The position numbers and the translations under genes are program-made. From Bifidobacterium sp. N4G05 (GTDB taxonomy: Bacteria > Actinomycetota > Actinomycetes > Actinomycetales > Bifidobacteriaceae), in assembly GCF_002742445.1 (NCBI RefSeq), contig NZ_NJNQ01000001.1, positions 1 through 64,000 of the forward strand: 64,000 nt of DNA, in the 5' to 3' direction. Below, piece after piece: positions 20,113 to 32,286 of this stretch; the stretch's first letter is position 1, and each line of letters opens with the position of its first letter. The notes below the pieces were generated by a model, which saw only the letters and a list, made by a program, of their open reading frames with translations, searched no databases and was not told the DNA's origin.

Positions 20113-20892
20113 TCACTTGTCACGAACGGTGAGAATCACCGGGCCATTATCGGTAATGGCAATGGTGTGCTCGCTGTGCGCGCCACGGGAACCATCGGAG
20201 CTCTTCAGCGTCCAACCATCCTTCGGATCCTGGTAAATCTCGTCGGTGGTCTTGAGGAACCACGGTTCGATAGCGATGACCAGGCCCGAACGCAGCTTGT
20301 AGCCGTGGTGGGCGCGGCCATCGTTCGGCACGTGCGGATCGCCGTGCATGATACGGCCGACGCCGTGACCGCCGAATTCAAGGTTAATCGGATAACCGTA
20401 TTCGCGGGCCACATCGCCGACGGCCGCGGAAACATCACCCAGACGGTTGCCCGGCTGTGCGGCGGCGATACCGGCTTCCAAAGCCTCTTCGGTGCACTTG
20501 ATCAGACGTAGATCCTCAGGATCCTTATGCTCGCCTACCACAAAACTGATGGCGGAATCGGCAACCCAACCGTCGACGTTAATCGCCAGATCGAGGCTGA
20601 CCAAATCTCCGTCTTTCAGGTTGTAGTCGAACGGAACGCCATGCAGCACCGCATCGTTCACGGAAATGCAAATGTAGTGTGCGAACGGGCCGGTGCCAAA
20701 ATCCGGAGCGTAGTCGACGTAGCAGGATTCGGCTCCCTTGCGGTCGACGATGCGCTTGTGCACGAATTCGTCGATTTCCAGCAGATTGGTACCAACTTTG
20801 GTGAATTCCTTGAGATCACGCAGAATACCGCCGACGAAACGGCCGGCCGGCTTCATCTCTTCGATCTCTTTCGGTGTCTTCAGTTCAATCAT
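20113..20892 (-). CDS. map: Methionine aminopeptidase, type I
   Basis: 259-aa enzyme that removes the initiator Met from nascent proteins. The five metal ligands of the pita-bread fold lie in SLDLAINVDGWVADSA (two Asp), GGHGVGRIMH (His), AIEPW (Glu) and AHSEHTIAI (Glu). There is no N-terminal extension. It is a single-gene unit with a terminator and is divergent from pepO. Confidence 0.95.
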   Translation of the reverse strand: MIELKTPKEIEEMKPAGRFVGGILRDLKEFTKVGTNLLEIDEFVHKRIVDRKGAESCYVDYAPDFGTGPFAHYICISVNDAVLHGVPFDYNLKDGDLVSLDLAINVDGWVADSAISFVVGEHKDPEDLRLIKCTEEALEAGIAAAQPGNRLGDVSAAVGDVAREYGYPINLEFGGHGVGRIMHGDPHVPNDGRAHHGYKLRSGLVIAIEPWFLKTTDEIYQDPKDGWTLKSSDGSRGAHSEHTIAITDNGPVILTVRDK

Positions 20893-21033
20893 GCTTATAA
20901 CCCTACTTCGTACGCCCTACAGTGCATGTGTTTCTTGCGATCAGGCAATCGCGTCTTGCATATGGAATTGCATAATGACGATTATTCGTTTCGGATACAC
21001 TGTTTTGTCATCAAAGATGGATAGTGTGAAGTC

Positions 21034-23115
21034 ATGAGTACCACTTTGAATTCGGGTATTGATCCGGCATCGTTCTCCGCCGTGACCGGCCCTGCGCAAG
21101 ATCTGTTCCGCTATGTCAACGGCCCGTGGATCGACATGTATCGCCTTCCTGACGACCGTTCCCGTTATGGTTCGTTCGACAAGCTCGCCGAAGACGCCGA
21201 AAACCAGATTCGTGAGATTCTCGAGGACGATGACTGCCCTGCCGAGAAGTCCCACGCCCTGTATGCAAGCTTCCTTGATGTCGATACCATCAACGCTTCC
21301 GGGCTCGCCGCCATCGAACGCCAGCTTGAGGCCATTGATGCCGCTGCCAGCAAAACCGAACTCACCCGCGCTTTGGGCGCGATGAATCCGGCTGGCGGCC
21401 CTGACTTGATTGGCATTGCCGTATATGGCGATCCCGGCGCTCCCGAAACCAACATCATCCATGTTGAGCAGGCCGGTTTGGGTCTGCCCGATGAAGCGTA
21501 TTACCGTGAAGACCACTATGCGCCGATTCGCGAAGCGTACGTCGATATGGTGGCCAAGCAGCTCAAGAACGCGAAGCTTGCCGCCGATAGCGAGCAAGCC
21601 GAAGCCGATGCCAAGCGTTTCCTCGATGTTGAGACGCGTATCGCCGCGAACCATTGGGACAATGTAGCCACCCGTGATTCGGTGAAGACCTATAATCCCA
21701 CTGATTATGCGGAATTGAGCGGCATGCTTGCCGATTATGATTTCGACGCATGGATCGAATCTTGGCAGTCCGCATATGATCAGACTTCCGCAGCGCAGGT
21801 GCAACCGCTTGATTTCCGCGGTGTTTTCAACCGTGTGGTGGTGCATGAGCCGAGCTTCCTCACCGGTCTTAACGCGTTCTGGAAGACCGCGGACCTTGAT
21901 GATCTCAAGCTGTGGGCTCGCGTGCATGTGATCATCGGATCCACATTGGAGCTGCCGCACGAATTCGATGAGACGAATTTCGAATTCTATGGCAAGACGT
22001 TGTCTGGCCAGAAGCAGCAGCGTGTGCGCTGGAAGCGTGGCGTTTCGCTGGTCAACGGCATTTGCGGCGAGGATGTGGGCCGCGAATATGTGAAGAGGCA
22101 CTTCCCCGAGTCGTCGAAGCAACGCATGGAACAGCTGGTCGGCAATCTGATCGACGCCTACCGCATGTCCATCTCCAGTTCTGCCTGGCTTGGCGAGGAA
22201 ACCAAGCAGAAGGCGTTGGAGAAGCTCTCCAAGTTCGTGCCGAAGATCGGTTACACGAACCATTGGCGTGACTATTCCGCGCTTGACGTACATGAGGATG
22301 CCGGTTTCGCCGAGAACATGCGTGCCGCCAACCTGTATGAGACCGGCTACCAGTTAGCCAAGGTCGGCAAGAGCGTTGACAAGGACGAATGGCTGATGAA
22401 TCCGCAGACGGTGAACGCCTACTATGAGCCGACCATGAACGTGATCGTGTTCCCGGCCGCCATTCTGCAGCCGCCGTTCTTCGATCCGAACGCCGAAGAC
22501 GCCGCAAATTACGGTGGTATCGGCGCAGTGATCGGTCATGAGATCGGCCACGGTTTCGACGATCAGGGCGCCCAGTATGACGGCGACGGCAAGCTCAACG
22601 ATTGGTGGACCGAAGAAGACAAAGCCAATTTCAAACAGCTCACGCAGAAGCTCATCGACCAGTACAACGCATTCGTACCGACTCAGCTCGCCGAAAAGTA
22701 CGCCGATGATCCCACCCAGGCTCCGCATGTGAACGGCGCGCTGACCATCGGCGAGAACATCGGCGACTTAAGTGGCGTGAACATCGCACTCAAGGCGTAC
22801 TCGTTCGCCCTTGACGAGGCAGCCGGCCGTGAGAAGAACGGATCCATGGACGCAATTGAGGATTCGCTGGCTGAAGCGCCGCAAATCGACGGTTTCACCG
22901 GATTGCAGCGTTTCTTCCTCAGCTATGCATCCATCTGGCGCACCAAGAATCGTGACGAGCTGGCGGAGCAGTATCTGCAGATCGACCCGCATTCCCCCGC
23001 TGAATGCCGCACGAACGGCATCGCACGCAACGTTGACCTGTTCTACAAGGCGTTCGATGTGAAGCCTGAGGACGGCATGTGGCTTGATCCCGATCAGCGC
23101 GTGCGCATCTGGTAG
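21034..23115 (+). CDS. pepO: M13 family neutral endopeptidase (PepO)
   Basis: 693-aa zinc metalloendopeptidase of the neprilysin family. HEIGH in the GAVIGHEIGHGFDDQGAQYD block supplies the zinc-binding histidines and catalytic Glu. GENIGDLSG supplies the third ligand, and NAYYEPTMN matches the substrate-binding stretch. There is no signal peptide or membrane anchor, so it is cytosolic, as in lactic acid bacteria. It probably degrades oligopeptides. It is the only core enzyme gene on the plus strand in this stretch. Confidence 0.95.
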   Translation: MSTTLNSGIDPASFSAVTGPAQDLFRYVNGPWIDMYRLPDDRSRYGSFDKLAEDAENQIREILEDDDCPAEKSHALYASFLDVDTINASGLAAIERQLEAIDAAASKTELTRALGAMNPAGGPDLIGIAVYGDPGAPETNIIHVEQAGLGLPDEAYYREDHYAPIREAYVDMVAKQLKNAKLAADSEQAEADAKRFLDVETRIAANHWDNVATRDSVKTYNPTDYAELSGMLADYDFDAWIESWQSAYDQTSAAQVQPLDFRGVFNRVVVHEPSFLTGLNAFWKTADLDDLKLWARVHVIIGSTLELPHEFDETNFEFYGKTLSGQKQQRVRWKRGVSLVNGICGEDVGREYVKRHFPESSKQRMEQLVGNLIDAYRMSISSSAWLGEETKQKALEKLSKFVPKIGYTNHWRDYSALDVHEDAGFAENMRAANLYETGYQLAKVGKSVDKDEWLMNPQTVNAYYEPTMNVIVFPAAILQPPFFDPNAEDAANYGGIGAVIGHEIGHGFDDQGAQYDGDGKLNDWWTEEDKANFKQLTQKLIDQYNAFVPTQLAEKYADDPTQAPHVNGALTIGENIGDLSGVNIALKAYSFALDEAAGREKNGSMDAIEDSLAEAPQIDGFTGLQRFFLSYASIWRTKNRDELAEQYLQIDPHSPAECRTNGIARNVDLFYKAFDVKPEDGMWLDPDQRVRIW

Positions 23116-23170
23116 CGAGCCGCATCATCAGTAGGCAATCGTCGCCAATCGTACAAGGCATTGATGCCTC

Positions 23171-23707
23171 CTAATGTATGTCGCCGCCGAATTCTTCGGG
23201 ATCTCCCGAGAATTCGGCGGCTTCGTCATCTTCGGGAACCACTATCTCAACCGGAGCCACGCTGCCATGTCTTGCGAACGGGTCGACTCCTACTTGAGGT
23301 TCCATGCCCTTCGTTTCCGGTTGGGCTTGGTCGTTTGGCTTGACGAACTTACGCAACGTAGTGACGCCACGGTTGAGGTCATGTCCTGCCGCGCTGGCTT
23401 CCAGCACAATGCGCGACTGCGGTTTACCATTCATATCGGTCCATGTTTCCGTGGCAAGCGAACCCATTACAATAACCGGTTCGCCTTTCTTCAACGATTG
23501 GCAGATGTTTTCGGATAGATTCCGGTACGCTTTCACCGTGATCCACGTGGTGGGAAGATCTTTCCATTGCTGTGTGCGATTGTCGAAATACCGTCTGGTG
23601 CTTGCCATTCTGAACGAGCTGGCATGAGGCATGCCATCCTTGTTGAATTGCGTGGGATTGGCGCCCACATATCCGGTGATGGTGATGAGAGCTTGCTGTT
23701 GTGCCAT
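23171..23707 (-). CDS. ssb: Single-stranded DNA-binding protein
   Basis: 178-aa SSB. Residues 1-~115 are an OB fold (TITGYVGANPTQF, WKDLPTTWITVKAYRNLSEN, GEPVIVMGSL). A linker of ~60 residues, Pro/Gln/Glu-rich, follows. The C-terminus is acidic but ends EEFGGDIH and lacks the DDxPF tip by which canonical SSBs recruit partners. It is not beside rpsF/rpsR, so it may be the secondary SSB of the genome. ATG 23707 is chosen at the OB-fold start. DnaA-box-like sites lie upstream. Confidence 0.9.
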   Translation of the reverse strand: MAQQQALITITGYVGANPTQFNKDGMPHASSFRMASTRRYFDNRTQQWKDLPTTWITVKAYRNLSENICQSLKKGEPVIVMGSLATETWTDMNGKPQSRIVLEASAAGHDLNRGVTTLRKFVKPNDQAQPETKGMEPQVGVDPFARHGSVAPVEIVVPEDDEAAEFSGDPEEFGGDIH

Positions 23708-23897
23708 GATCGGCCCTTTCTGTCGCTTTGGTAAATAAAGGGGCCGCGGAAAGCACCGATGAAGGTGCGAAAGCAACGTGCAGTCGGAGAAATGGGTTGC
23801 GAGAGAGGGGCTCTGCACGCCTTTCCGCTTCCTTGCGTTTCCGCGGTAGAACCACTATCACTGATTCGACCATACTGACACAAGCGCAACCGACAAA

Positions 23898-23963
23898 TGT
23901 GGATAAAGGACGCCGTTTCGGGCGAGTCGTGGATAGTCGGTGGATAAATTTCACTTATCCACA
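23898..23963. promoter_or_regulatory. Cluster of DnaA-box-like 9-mers upstream of ssb
   Basis: TGTGGATAA (23898-23906) and its inverse TTATCCACA (23955-23963) are exact consensus boxes. GGTGGATAA (23939-23947) differs by one base. They lie ~190-260 bp above the ssb start. They may let DnaA regulate ssb; an unrelated origin function is less likely because there is no AT-rich unwinding region or dnaA gene here. Confidence 0.5.
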
Positions 23964-24033
23964 GCAATGTACTGTCGATATGTGCATGTTTTCCGCAAAA
24001 TCATGCTTCCGTCTATCTGTTTTCTAGATAAAA

Positions 24034-24070
24034 AAACGGAAGACTATGGAACATCCATAATCTCCCGTTT
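24034..24070 (-). terminator. Intrinsic terminator of proS
   Basis: Imperfect stem AAACGGaAGAcTATGG with CCATAaTCTcCCGTTT, followed by a T6-7 run on the minus strand. Confidence 0.8.
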
Positions 24071-24101
24071 ATATATGCTGAAATAATCGGAAAAAAGATT
24101 A

Positions 24102-25937
24102 TTACCTCAGCAGTGCGGCGACACGGTCGGCGATCACCTGAGCGGCGTCGGCAACAGGCACGGCTTCGGCGTTCTCGCCATTGCGGTCACGCACTTCGAT
24201 GGTGCCATTGTTGACAGTGTCACGGCCTGCGACGGCGACCAGCGGCACACCGATAAGCTCGGCATCCTTGAATTTGACGCCCGGGGAAACCTTCTTGCGG
24301 TCATCGAAGATCACTTCGATGCCCTTGGCTTCCAGCTCGGCGATCAGTTGCTCGGCGGCTTCGAATGCGGCCGCATCCTTGCCGGTGGCCACCACATGCA
24401 CCTGGGCGGGAGCGATGATGGCCGGCCATGCCAAGCCCTTCTCGTCATGGTGGGTTTCGGCGATGCAAGCCATCACACGAGACACGCCAATGCCGTAGGA
24501 GCCCATCCACACCGGCACGGTCTTGCCGTTCTGGTCAAGCACCTTCAGGCCGAGCGCGTTGGAATACTTCAGACCGAGCTGGAACACCTGACCGATTTCC
24601 ACACCGCGTTCGAAGCTCAGCGGGCCGGAACCGTCCGGGCTCATGTCGCCGTGGCGAACCTGCACAGCCTCCACCACGCCGTCGGCCTCAAAGTCACGGC
24701 CATACACGAGATCGTAGTAGTCAACACCGGCTTCATCAGCGCCGGTGAACCATGCGGAGCCGCGGGCGATATGCGCGTCGATAAGGTAACGCAACGCTTC
24801 GCCGGTTTCGTTGGCGTTTTCGGCCTTTTCACCGCCGCGAGCCTGCGGGCCAAACGCCATCGGGCCAATATAGCCCTTGACGAGTTCCGGATGCTTCTTC
24901 AGATCCTCGTCGGTGGCCTCTTCGATTTCAGCCGGAGTGAACTGCGCTTCAAGACGCTTCATGTCGACGGTACGATCGCCAGGCACGCCGACAACCACCA
25001 GTTCGCGCCACGGCTCGTCATGATCGTCATCCTGCGGATGCATCACGGCGATTACCACATTCTTCAGAATATCGGAAGCCTCCCACGCGCGGCCGTCGGA
25101 ACGCGGATGGTTGGCGTTGGCGAATTCAACCATCTGATCGATGGTTTCAGCATTCGGCGTCGGACGCTTTTCAGCGGTCGGAGTGTTGCTGAAGTCGATG
25201 GCTTCCGGTTCCGGAGTGGTCAGCGCCTCAACATTCCAAGCCTTGCCGCTCGGAGACTGGGCGAAGGTGTCTTCGCCGATTTCCATCGGAGCAAGGAACT
25301 CTTCGGATTCGAAACCGCCCATCGGGCCGGCCATGGCGTGCACCGGCACATACTTCAAATCGAGACGGTTGAAAATACGCTCATAGGCGCCACGCTCGTC
25401 CATATACGCCTTGACAAGACCTTCCTTGTCGAGCGTGAAGGAGTAGGCGTCCTTCATGATGAATTCACGGCCACGGATCAGGCCTGCACGCGGACGGAAT
25501 TCGTCACGATACTTGGTCTGAATCTGGTAGAGGGTAACCGGCAGATCCTTGTAGGAGGAGTACAGGTCCTTGACCAGCAAGGTGAACATTTCCTCATGGG
25601 TCGGTGCCAGCAGGTAGTCGGCCTCATGACGATCCTTCAAACGGAAGATGTTGTCGCCATACTCTTCCCAACGATGGGTGGCCTCATACGGCTCACGCGG
25701 CAGCAGACCGGAGAAGTGAACTTCCTGGGCGTCGATCGAAGCCATTTCCTCACGGATGATGTTTTCGATCTTGTTCAGAACATTCAGGCCCAGCGGCAGC
25801 CAGGTCCAAATACCCGGAGCGGCCTTGCGCAGGTAGCAGGCGCGCTGCAGAAGCTTATCCGATACGACATCTGCATCGGCGGGATCCTCACGCAGAGTGC
25901 GCAGGAACATGGTGGACATACGAAGTGCTTTAGTCAT
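24102..25937 (-). CDS. proS: Prolyl-tRNA synthetase, bacterial type
   Basis: 611-aa class II synthetase. Motif 2 is in [19 protein letters not shown], motif 3 is in [16 protein letters not shown], and the anticodon-binding domain is at the end. A ~180-residue insertion between motifs 2 and 3 corresponds to the editing (INS) domain, so it is the long bacterial form. It lies 145 bp downstream of the helicase gene. Confidence 0.97.
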   Translation of the reverse strand: MTKALRMSTMFLRTLREDPADADVVSDKLLQRACYLRKAAPGIWTWLPLGLNVLNKIENIIREEMASIDAQEVHFSGLLPREPYEATHRWEEYGDNIFRLKDRHEADYLLAPTHEEMFTLLVKDLYSSYKDLPVTLYQIQTKYRDEFRPRAGLIRGREFIMKDAYSFTLDKEGLVKAYMDERGAYERIFNRLDLKYVPVHAMAGPMGGFESEEFLAPMEIGEDTFAQSPSGKAWNVEALTTPEPEAIDFSNTPTAEKRPTPNAETIDQMVEFANANHPRSDGRAWEASDILKNVVIAVMHPQDDDHDEPWRELVVVGVPGDRTVDMKRLEAQFTPAEIEEATDEDLKKHPELVKGYIGPMAFGPQARGGEKAENANETGEALRYLIDAHIARGSAWFTGADEAGVDYYDLVYGRDFEADGVVEAVQVRHGDMSPDGSGPLSFERGVEIGQVFQLGLKYSNALGLKVLDQNGKTVPVWMGSYGIGVSRVMACIAETHHDEKGLAWPAIIAPAQVHVVATGKDAAAFEAAEQLIAELEAKGIEVIFDDRKKVSPGVKFKDAELIGVPLVAVAGRDTVNNGTIEVRDRNGENAEAVPVADAAQVIADRVAALLR

Positions 25938-26082
25938 ATGCCCAAAACTACTCAGGCAAGGGGACGTAAGCCCAATCCAGACACCCGTTCACCGATGTAT
26001 GGCGATGCACGGACGGAACACAACAGTCATATCCGTCGAATCCCAAAAATCATCGTAAATGCCGAACAAGGCAATCGCCGCA

Positions 26083-27489
26083 CTAGAACAGCGCATCCTG
26101 CGCGAACTCGTCATCGTCGGAGACTGCAGTCATCTGCTGGAACGCGGCGATGCCATCGTGAGCCAATGTATCGGACGCCTGTGCCGAGGAGAGACGCAAC
26201 TCGCCGTCCAGGCGCACCGCATCGGGCGAAACCAAAAACATGCGTTCGTTCACACCGTTCAAATACAGGCCCTGCAGGCCTTCCACACGAGACAGCGCCA
26301 CATACCCCATGCCGGGCGCGAAGGTGCGCCGCAAATCCATCACCGCACGGTCGAGCGTCATACCTTGCGATTTGTGGATGGTGATCGCCCACGCGCAGCG
26401 CAACGGCACTTGGTTGACGCTGGCGAGCACTGTGTCGCCGTCCATCATTTCCCAGCAATTCGGCTTCATGGTAACGACATTGCCGTTTTCAAATTCAACG
26501 ATCGGCCATCCGCCCTTGTTTTCGGCGGCAAATCCGCGCACGGTGCCCAATGATCCGTTCACGAATTGGTGGTCAGTGTCGTTGCGTACGGCCATCACCG
26601 CAGCCCCGGTTTTGAGCTGCAAGCGTTCGGGGGCAAGCATGTTTTTCTTCAAACGTTCCACCAGATTGACTGGTCCTGCGGCTTCGGCGAAATATTCGTG
26701 CGGTTCCTCGTTGATTTCGAACAGGCGCATGTCGTTGAGCGTGTCCGCCTGCTTGTTGACGGGAAACAGATTGACGGCCTGCTGACCAGGTTCGGGGATT
26801 GCGCCCAGTCTGGTGAGGAGCACATTGCGATCGTCATCGTTCACGCAACCGTTGCGAATATCGGTCAATACGGTGAGCAGACTGCCGTCATCCTGACGAT
26901 GCTGTTCGGTCAGGTAACAGATTGCGGGATTCAATTCCCGCCATACCAATGATTCGGTGACGAAACCATCTGGATTGAGTCCCGCTTTCGCATATCGTTC
27001 GCGGGAAGCCACGAATTCCGGGCTTGGCGTGACCAGATCGTGGTTGCGTCCACCCACACTCACTGGAGGAAGCTGGAAGAAATCGCCGGACAGCACCACT
27101 TGAAGCCCGCCGAACGGGCGTTGGTCACGTCGAATGATGCGGCACACCTGATCGACCATGTCGAACAGCCACGCATGCAGCATGGAAACCTCATCGATGA
27201 TGAGAATGTCAGCGCCCTGCAGCTTACGTTTGCGTCGGGTACGTATGGTTTTGATCAGATTGTCGGTGAGCGCGTTGGCAAGTCCGACACCGCTCCATGA
27301 ATGAATGGTCTGCCCGTTGATATGCGTGGCTGCGATACCGGTGGACGCCGTCACCGACACCGCAGCACCTTCGGCACGGGCCTGACGCACGAACTCATTG
27401 AGCACGTAAGTCTTGCCAGCACCCGGCGCACCCGTCAGAAAGACGCTCGCGCCACTTTGCAGAATCGCCAATGCCTCAGCCTGCCGCAT
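26083..27489 (-). CDS. PIF1-like SF1B DNA helicase
   Basis: 468-aa ATPase. Walker A TGAPGAGKTYVL is at ~19-30, followed by SVTASTGIAATHI (motif Ia), LIIDEVSML (Walker B), LSGDFFQLPPV (motif III) and, near the C-terminus, TIHKSQGMTLDRAV and GYVALSRV (motifs V-VI). The compact layout fits bacterial PIF1/RecD2-like helicases that unwind 5' to 3' and resolve G-quadruplexes or R-loops. No extra domain is visible. Confidence 0.88.
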   Translation of the reverse strand: MRQAEALAILQSGASVFLTGAPGAGKTYVLNEFVRQARAEGAAVSVTASTGIAATHINGQTIHSWSGVGLANALTDNLIKTIRTRRKRKLQGADILIIDEVSMLHAWLFDMVDQVCRIIRRDQRPFGGLQVVLSGDFFQLPPVSVGGRNHDLVTPSPEFVASRERYAKAGLNPDGFVTESLVWRELNPAICYLTEQHRQDDGSLLTVLTDIRNGCVNDDDRNVLLTRLGAIPEPGQQAVNLFPVNKQADTLNDMRLFEINEEPHEYFAEAAGPVNLVERLKKNMLAPERLQLKTGAAVMAVRNDTDHQFVNGSLGTVRGFAAENKGGWPIVEFENGNVVTMKPNCWEMMDGDTVLASVNQVPLRCAWAITIHKSQGMTLDRAVMDLRRTFAPGMGYVALSRVEGLQGLYLNGVNERMFLVSPDAVRLDGELRLSSAQASDTLAHDGIAAFQQMTAVSDDDEFAQDALF

Positions 27490-27542
27490 GCCGCACCGCC
27501 TTTCCTGTTCAATCGACCATCAATTCCGAAAAAACGGCTTCC

Positions 27543-28442
27543 TTACGCAATCAGCTTGTCGACAACCTGAAGCACCCCGTGATCGGCATTGGATGGAGCC
27601 ACAAAATGCGCTGCTTGCTTCAACGCGGGGTGCGCATTGCCCATGGCGAACGACCACTCCCCTGCCGAAAGCATCTGCAGATCGTTGAGATAATCGCCGA
27701 ATACCGCCGTTTGGGCCGCAGTGATGCCAAGCACGCGCTGCAACGCTTCGACGCCCTGCTTCTTATTGGTTGTAGCATTCATGATGTCGACCCACAGTTT
27801 GCCGGAAACCACCACCTGATAATCGTTTTTCAGTGGCGTCAGCTTTTCCGCGGCCATCGCTTCGGCACCGTCGAAATCAAGAATCGCCAGTTTGAGCATG
27901 GTGTCGCTTTCGCCGTTTGAAGCGATCACATCTTCAAGCACGCTATGCAGATCGTCCACAATCTCCAGTGCCGCATAATATTTGCCGACTTCGTCAAGGA
28001 ACGGCTTGTCCGTGCGCTGCACATATGCTGTGCGCAGGCCACAAAGCACCAATCCCATATCGTATTCGCCAGCCGCGGCAGAAGCGTTCACCGTATCGAT
28101 GGTCCAGCGGGTCACATCGGTATCGACGCCGTGCACTTCGGCGATATTACCGTCAATGGCCACGACATTGCCGTTTTCCGCGATATACGAAAGTTCGCCG
28201 CCGTCAAGCACCCGCGCCGCCTTATCGGCGAACATGGCACGCAAGGTAGCGTACTGGCGTCCGGACGCCGGCACGAATTCAACGCCTCGTGAGCGCAGCC
28301 GGGCAAGCATCGGCCAGAAACCTTGCGGAATCTCGCTATGCTCATCAAGCAGGGTGCCGTCCATATCGGCAACCACCAAGCGAATGTCTTGCGGGATTTC
28401 GATGCTGGTCCAATCGGCTGCGCTCACTGGAGTCCTTTCCAT
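27543..28442 (-). CDS. HAD-superfamily Cof-type phosphatase
   Basis: 299-aa hydrolase. Motif I DMDGTLLD, with nucleophile Asp and acid/base Asp, is at ~30-37. Motif IV VFGDYLNDLQML is near residue 250, with the C2-type cap between. Family members dephosphorylate sugar phosphates, flavins or PLP; the substrate cannot be told. The small gap to orn suggests co-transcription with orn upstream. Confidence 0.88.
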   Translation of the reverse strand: MERTPVSAADWTSIEIPQDIRLVVADMDGTLLDEHSEIPQGFWPMLARLRSRGVEFVPASGRQYATLRAMFADKAARVLDGGELSYIAENGNVVAIDGNIAEVHGVDTDVTRWTIDTVNASAAAGEYDMGLVLCGLRTAYVQRTDKPFLDEVGKYYAALEIVDDLHSVLEDVIASNGESDTMLKLAILDFDGAEAMAAEKLTPLKNDYQVVVSGKLWVDIMNATTNKKQGVEALQRVLGITAAQTAVFGDYLNDLQMLSAGEWSFAMGNAHPALKQAAHFVAPSNADHGVLQVVDKLIA

Positions 28443-28490
28443 GTTTTCGTTGGAATATCAGGTTTTCCAACGATTGTGCGATATGCGGAA

Positions 28491-29141
28491 TCAGTTGTTG
28501 TTCAAAATGCTGGTTGCCACGATCTGATCGGCGATCGCCTTGGCTTCGGCTGCGTCAGGACCGGGCGCCGCTGCCATGAACGCCTTACGGTAGTAACGCA
28601 GTTCATCCAAGGATTCGATGATGTCGGCGAGCGCGCGATGTCCACCGTTCTTCGGCGGACGGTTGCTGTATACGGCCGGATACCAGCGACGGGCAAGCTC
28701 TTTGAGCGTGCTCACGTCGATTACGCGGTAGTGCAGGTGTTCCATGAGGTTCGGCATGTAACGGTCGAGGAATTTTTTGTCTGATCCGATGGAGTTGCCT
28801 GCGAGCAGCGGCTTGACGCCGTCCGGGGTGAAGCGGGCCACGTATTCGGTGACTTTCCGTTCGGCCTCCTCGACGCTCAGGCCGTTCTCCCATTCGTTGA
28901 TGAGTCCGGAACGGGTGTGCATGGCACGCACGAAATCGTTCATATTGGCCACGGCCGCATCGGAAGGCTTGATCACGAAATCGATGCCTTCGTCGAGCAC
29001 GTTGAGGTCGAAGTCCGTCGGCACTACGGAAATCTCGCACAGTTCGTCGTGGAAGATGTCAAGACCAGTCATTTCGCAGTCGATCCAGATCAGGCGTGAA
29101 TCCTTCGCCGTGTATGTTTCACCGTCATGTGCGTCAACCAT
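28491..29141 (-). CDS. orn: Oligoribonuclease
   Basis: 216-aa DEDDh 3'-5' exonuclease that degrades di- to pentaribonucleotides. Exo[11 protein letters not shown], the middle YVARF...[16 protein letters not shown] region and [10 protein letters not shown] supply the DEDD-His residues. Start 29141 (MVDAHDGE) lies ~20 residues before ExoI, as in homologues, and follows a GAGG-containing site. The longer frame to 29363 has no family support. Confidence 0.94.
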   Translation of the reverse strand: MVDAHDGETYTAKDSRLIWIDCEMTGLDIFHDELCEISVVPTDFDLNVLDEGIDFVIKPSDAAVANMNDFVRAMHTRSGLINEWENGLSVEEAERKVTEYVARFTPDGVKPLLAGNSIGSDKKFLDRYMPNLMEHLHYRVIDVSTLKELARRWYPAVYSNRPPKNGGHRALADIIESLDELRYYRKAFMAAAPGPDAAEAKAIADQIVATSILNNN

Positions 29142-29403
29142 CTTGCCTCGTTTCCTTTGCGTGTGCGCGTGCCGCTTGGCACGCTTCAGCTGAACATTTG
29201 AAGATACCGCGAGGTAGGGAGATTGGAAAACCACGCACTGGGAAGTCATGCTTGTTTTTCGCGATTTGCTTCGTATATCAATGCCGCTACTTGGCGATAA
29301 GGCGACGTTCGGTGGTACCACGCAGCACAAGTGAGGTGAACATGATGGAATACGGTTCGTCAAGCGGTTTTCTTATATAAATATTCGCGTTGCAGATATG
29401 AAT

Positions 29404-29446
29404 AAAGCCTCTTACTTTCGGTCTTTTCCGAGAAGTAAGAGGCTTT
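29404..29446 (-). terminator. Intrinsic terminator of guaB
   Basis: 14-bp stem AAAGCCTCTTACTT / AAGTAAGAGGCTTT with T-rich sequence after it on the minus strand. Confidence 0.88.
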
Positions 29447-29476
29447 TACCGATTATTGATTACCGGAATTCAGCAA

Positions 29477-31048
<1,572 letters not shown>

Positions 31049-31143
31049 TTACTGCGACACGACAAAACCAACGTCAAACAAGGGTGTCGCAAAAGTCAAC
31101 CAATACCGTCAGGCAAAGCGTTTAATCAGTTTTTACCGTGCTT

Positions 31144-32286
31144 CTACGACCGTACTGACGCATGCCTGCTGCCGTCCGCAGCATCCTCTTCCAGCATTTC
31201 AGGAATCCTATGCTTTAAATACGGATACATGGTGGCGACGGTCAATACCACAGCCGCAATCAGAAATCCGATAAGCACATACTGTGCTTTGAAAAACAAC
31301 GTCATAATCGAACCGAAAGCGATCAGCGCTGCCCAACCCCACAGAATCAACACGGCCCCCTGCACAGAATGCCCGATACGCAACATGCGATGATGCAGGT
31401 GCATACGGTCCGGATGCATTGGCGACTGCCCCTTACGCAAGCGGCGCACAATCGCAAGACACATGTCGAGGATCGGCAGGAACAATACCAGAATCGGCAG
31501 CAGAATCGGCATGAACACCGGCAGATAGATGCTGGCATGAATGCTGGCGGGATCAAGACGACCGGTCATCACAATCGAAGCGCAGGTGATCAGATAGCCA
31601 AGCAGCATGGAACCGGAGTCCCCCATGAACAGCTTCGCCGGATGCCAGTTATGCAGCAGAAAGCCCACGCACATGCCGACCATGGCAATGTCGATCAGCG
31701 TCGCCATCGAAGCGTATGAGGGCGAATTGCGGGCGATGATGTACGAATAAATGGCGAACGCAATGCCGCCGATCGCCACAATGCCCGACGACAAGCCATC
31801 CAAACCATCCACGAAATTGACCGCATTGATGGACGCGACGATCAAAAACGCGGTGATGGCCATCGACAGGCTCGGCGATGCCGTCACCAACGAACCAAGC
31901 GGAAGTGAAATGATCTGCAAGCCGCCCCATGCCACAAACACGGAAATCAGCAACTGGCCGGCAAGTTTGAGCATCCAATCAAGATCCCACAAATCATCGG
32001 CCATGCCCAGCAGACTGATCATAACTGCGCCGGCGAGAATCACCCACGCCTGCTGCGATTGCGCAAACAATCCCTGAATGAACGGAATGCGGGATGCGAA
32101 CAGCATCGACACGGTGAAGCCGATCAACATGCCCAAACCGCCCAGTCGCGGGGTTGGAATGGTGTGCACGTCTCTCGCACGCACTTCGCCGACCGCGCCG
32201 ATTTCAATGGCGATATGGCGAATCAGCGGCGTAATCAGATAGGTGACGCCACCAGCAATCGCAGCAATGAACAGGTAAATTCTCAT
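31144..32286 (-). CDS. Undecaprenyl-phosphate sugar-1-phosphate transferase (WecA/TagO type)
   Basis: 380-aa polytopic enzyme of glycosyltransferase family 4 (MraY/WecA). The Asp-rich motifs DDLWDLDW, NAVNFVDGLDGLSSG and FMGDSGSMLLG are intact, and the cytosolic HLHHRML motif marks the WecA/TagO rather than the MraY branch. It starts synthesis of a lipid-linked cell-wall glycopolymer. Its start overlaps the end of the sua5-type gene by 4 bp, as in the actinobacterial sua5-wecA pair. Confidence 0.92.
   Translation of the reverse strand: MRIYLFIAAIAGGVTYLITPLIRHIAIEIGAVGEVRARDVHTIPTPRLGGLGMLIGFTVSMLFASRIPFIQGLFAQSQQAWVILAGAVMISLLGMADDLWDLDWMLKLAGQLLISVFVAWGGLQIISLPLGSLVTASPSLSMAITAFLIVASINAVNFVDGLDGLSSGIVAIGGIAFAIYSYIIARNSPSYASMATLIDIAMVGMCVGFLLHNWHPAKLFMGDSGSMLLGYLITCASIVMTGRLDPASIHASIYLPVFMPILLPILVLFLPILDMCLAIVRRLRKGQSPMHPDRMHLHHRMLRIGHSVQGAVLILWGWAALIAFGSIMTLFFKAQYVLIGFLIAAVVLTVATMYPYLKHRIPEMLEEDAADGSRHASVRS

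Noticed and set aside
24348-26384. 678-codon plus-strand open frame opposite proS
   Set aside because: Shadow of proS and the helicase; no family-like sequence.
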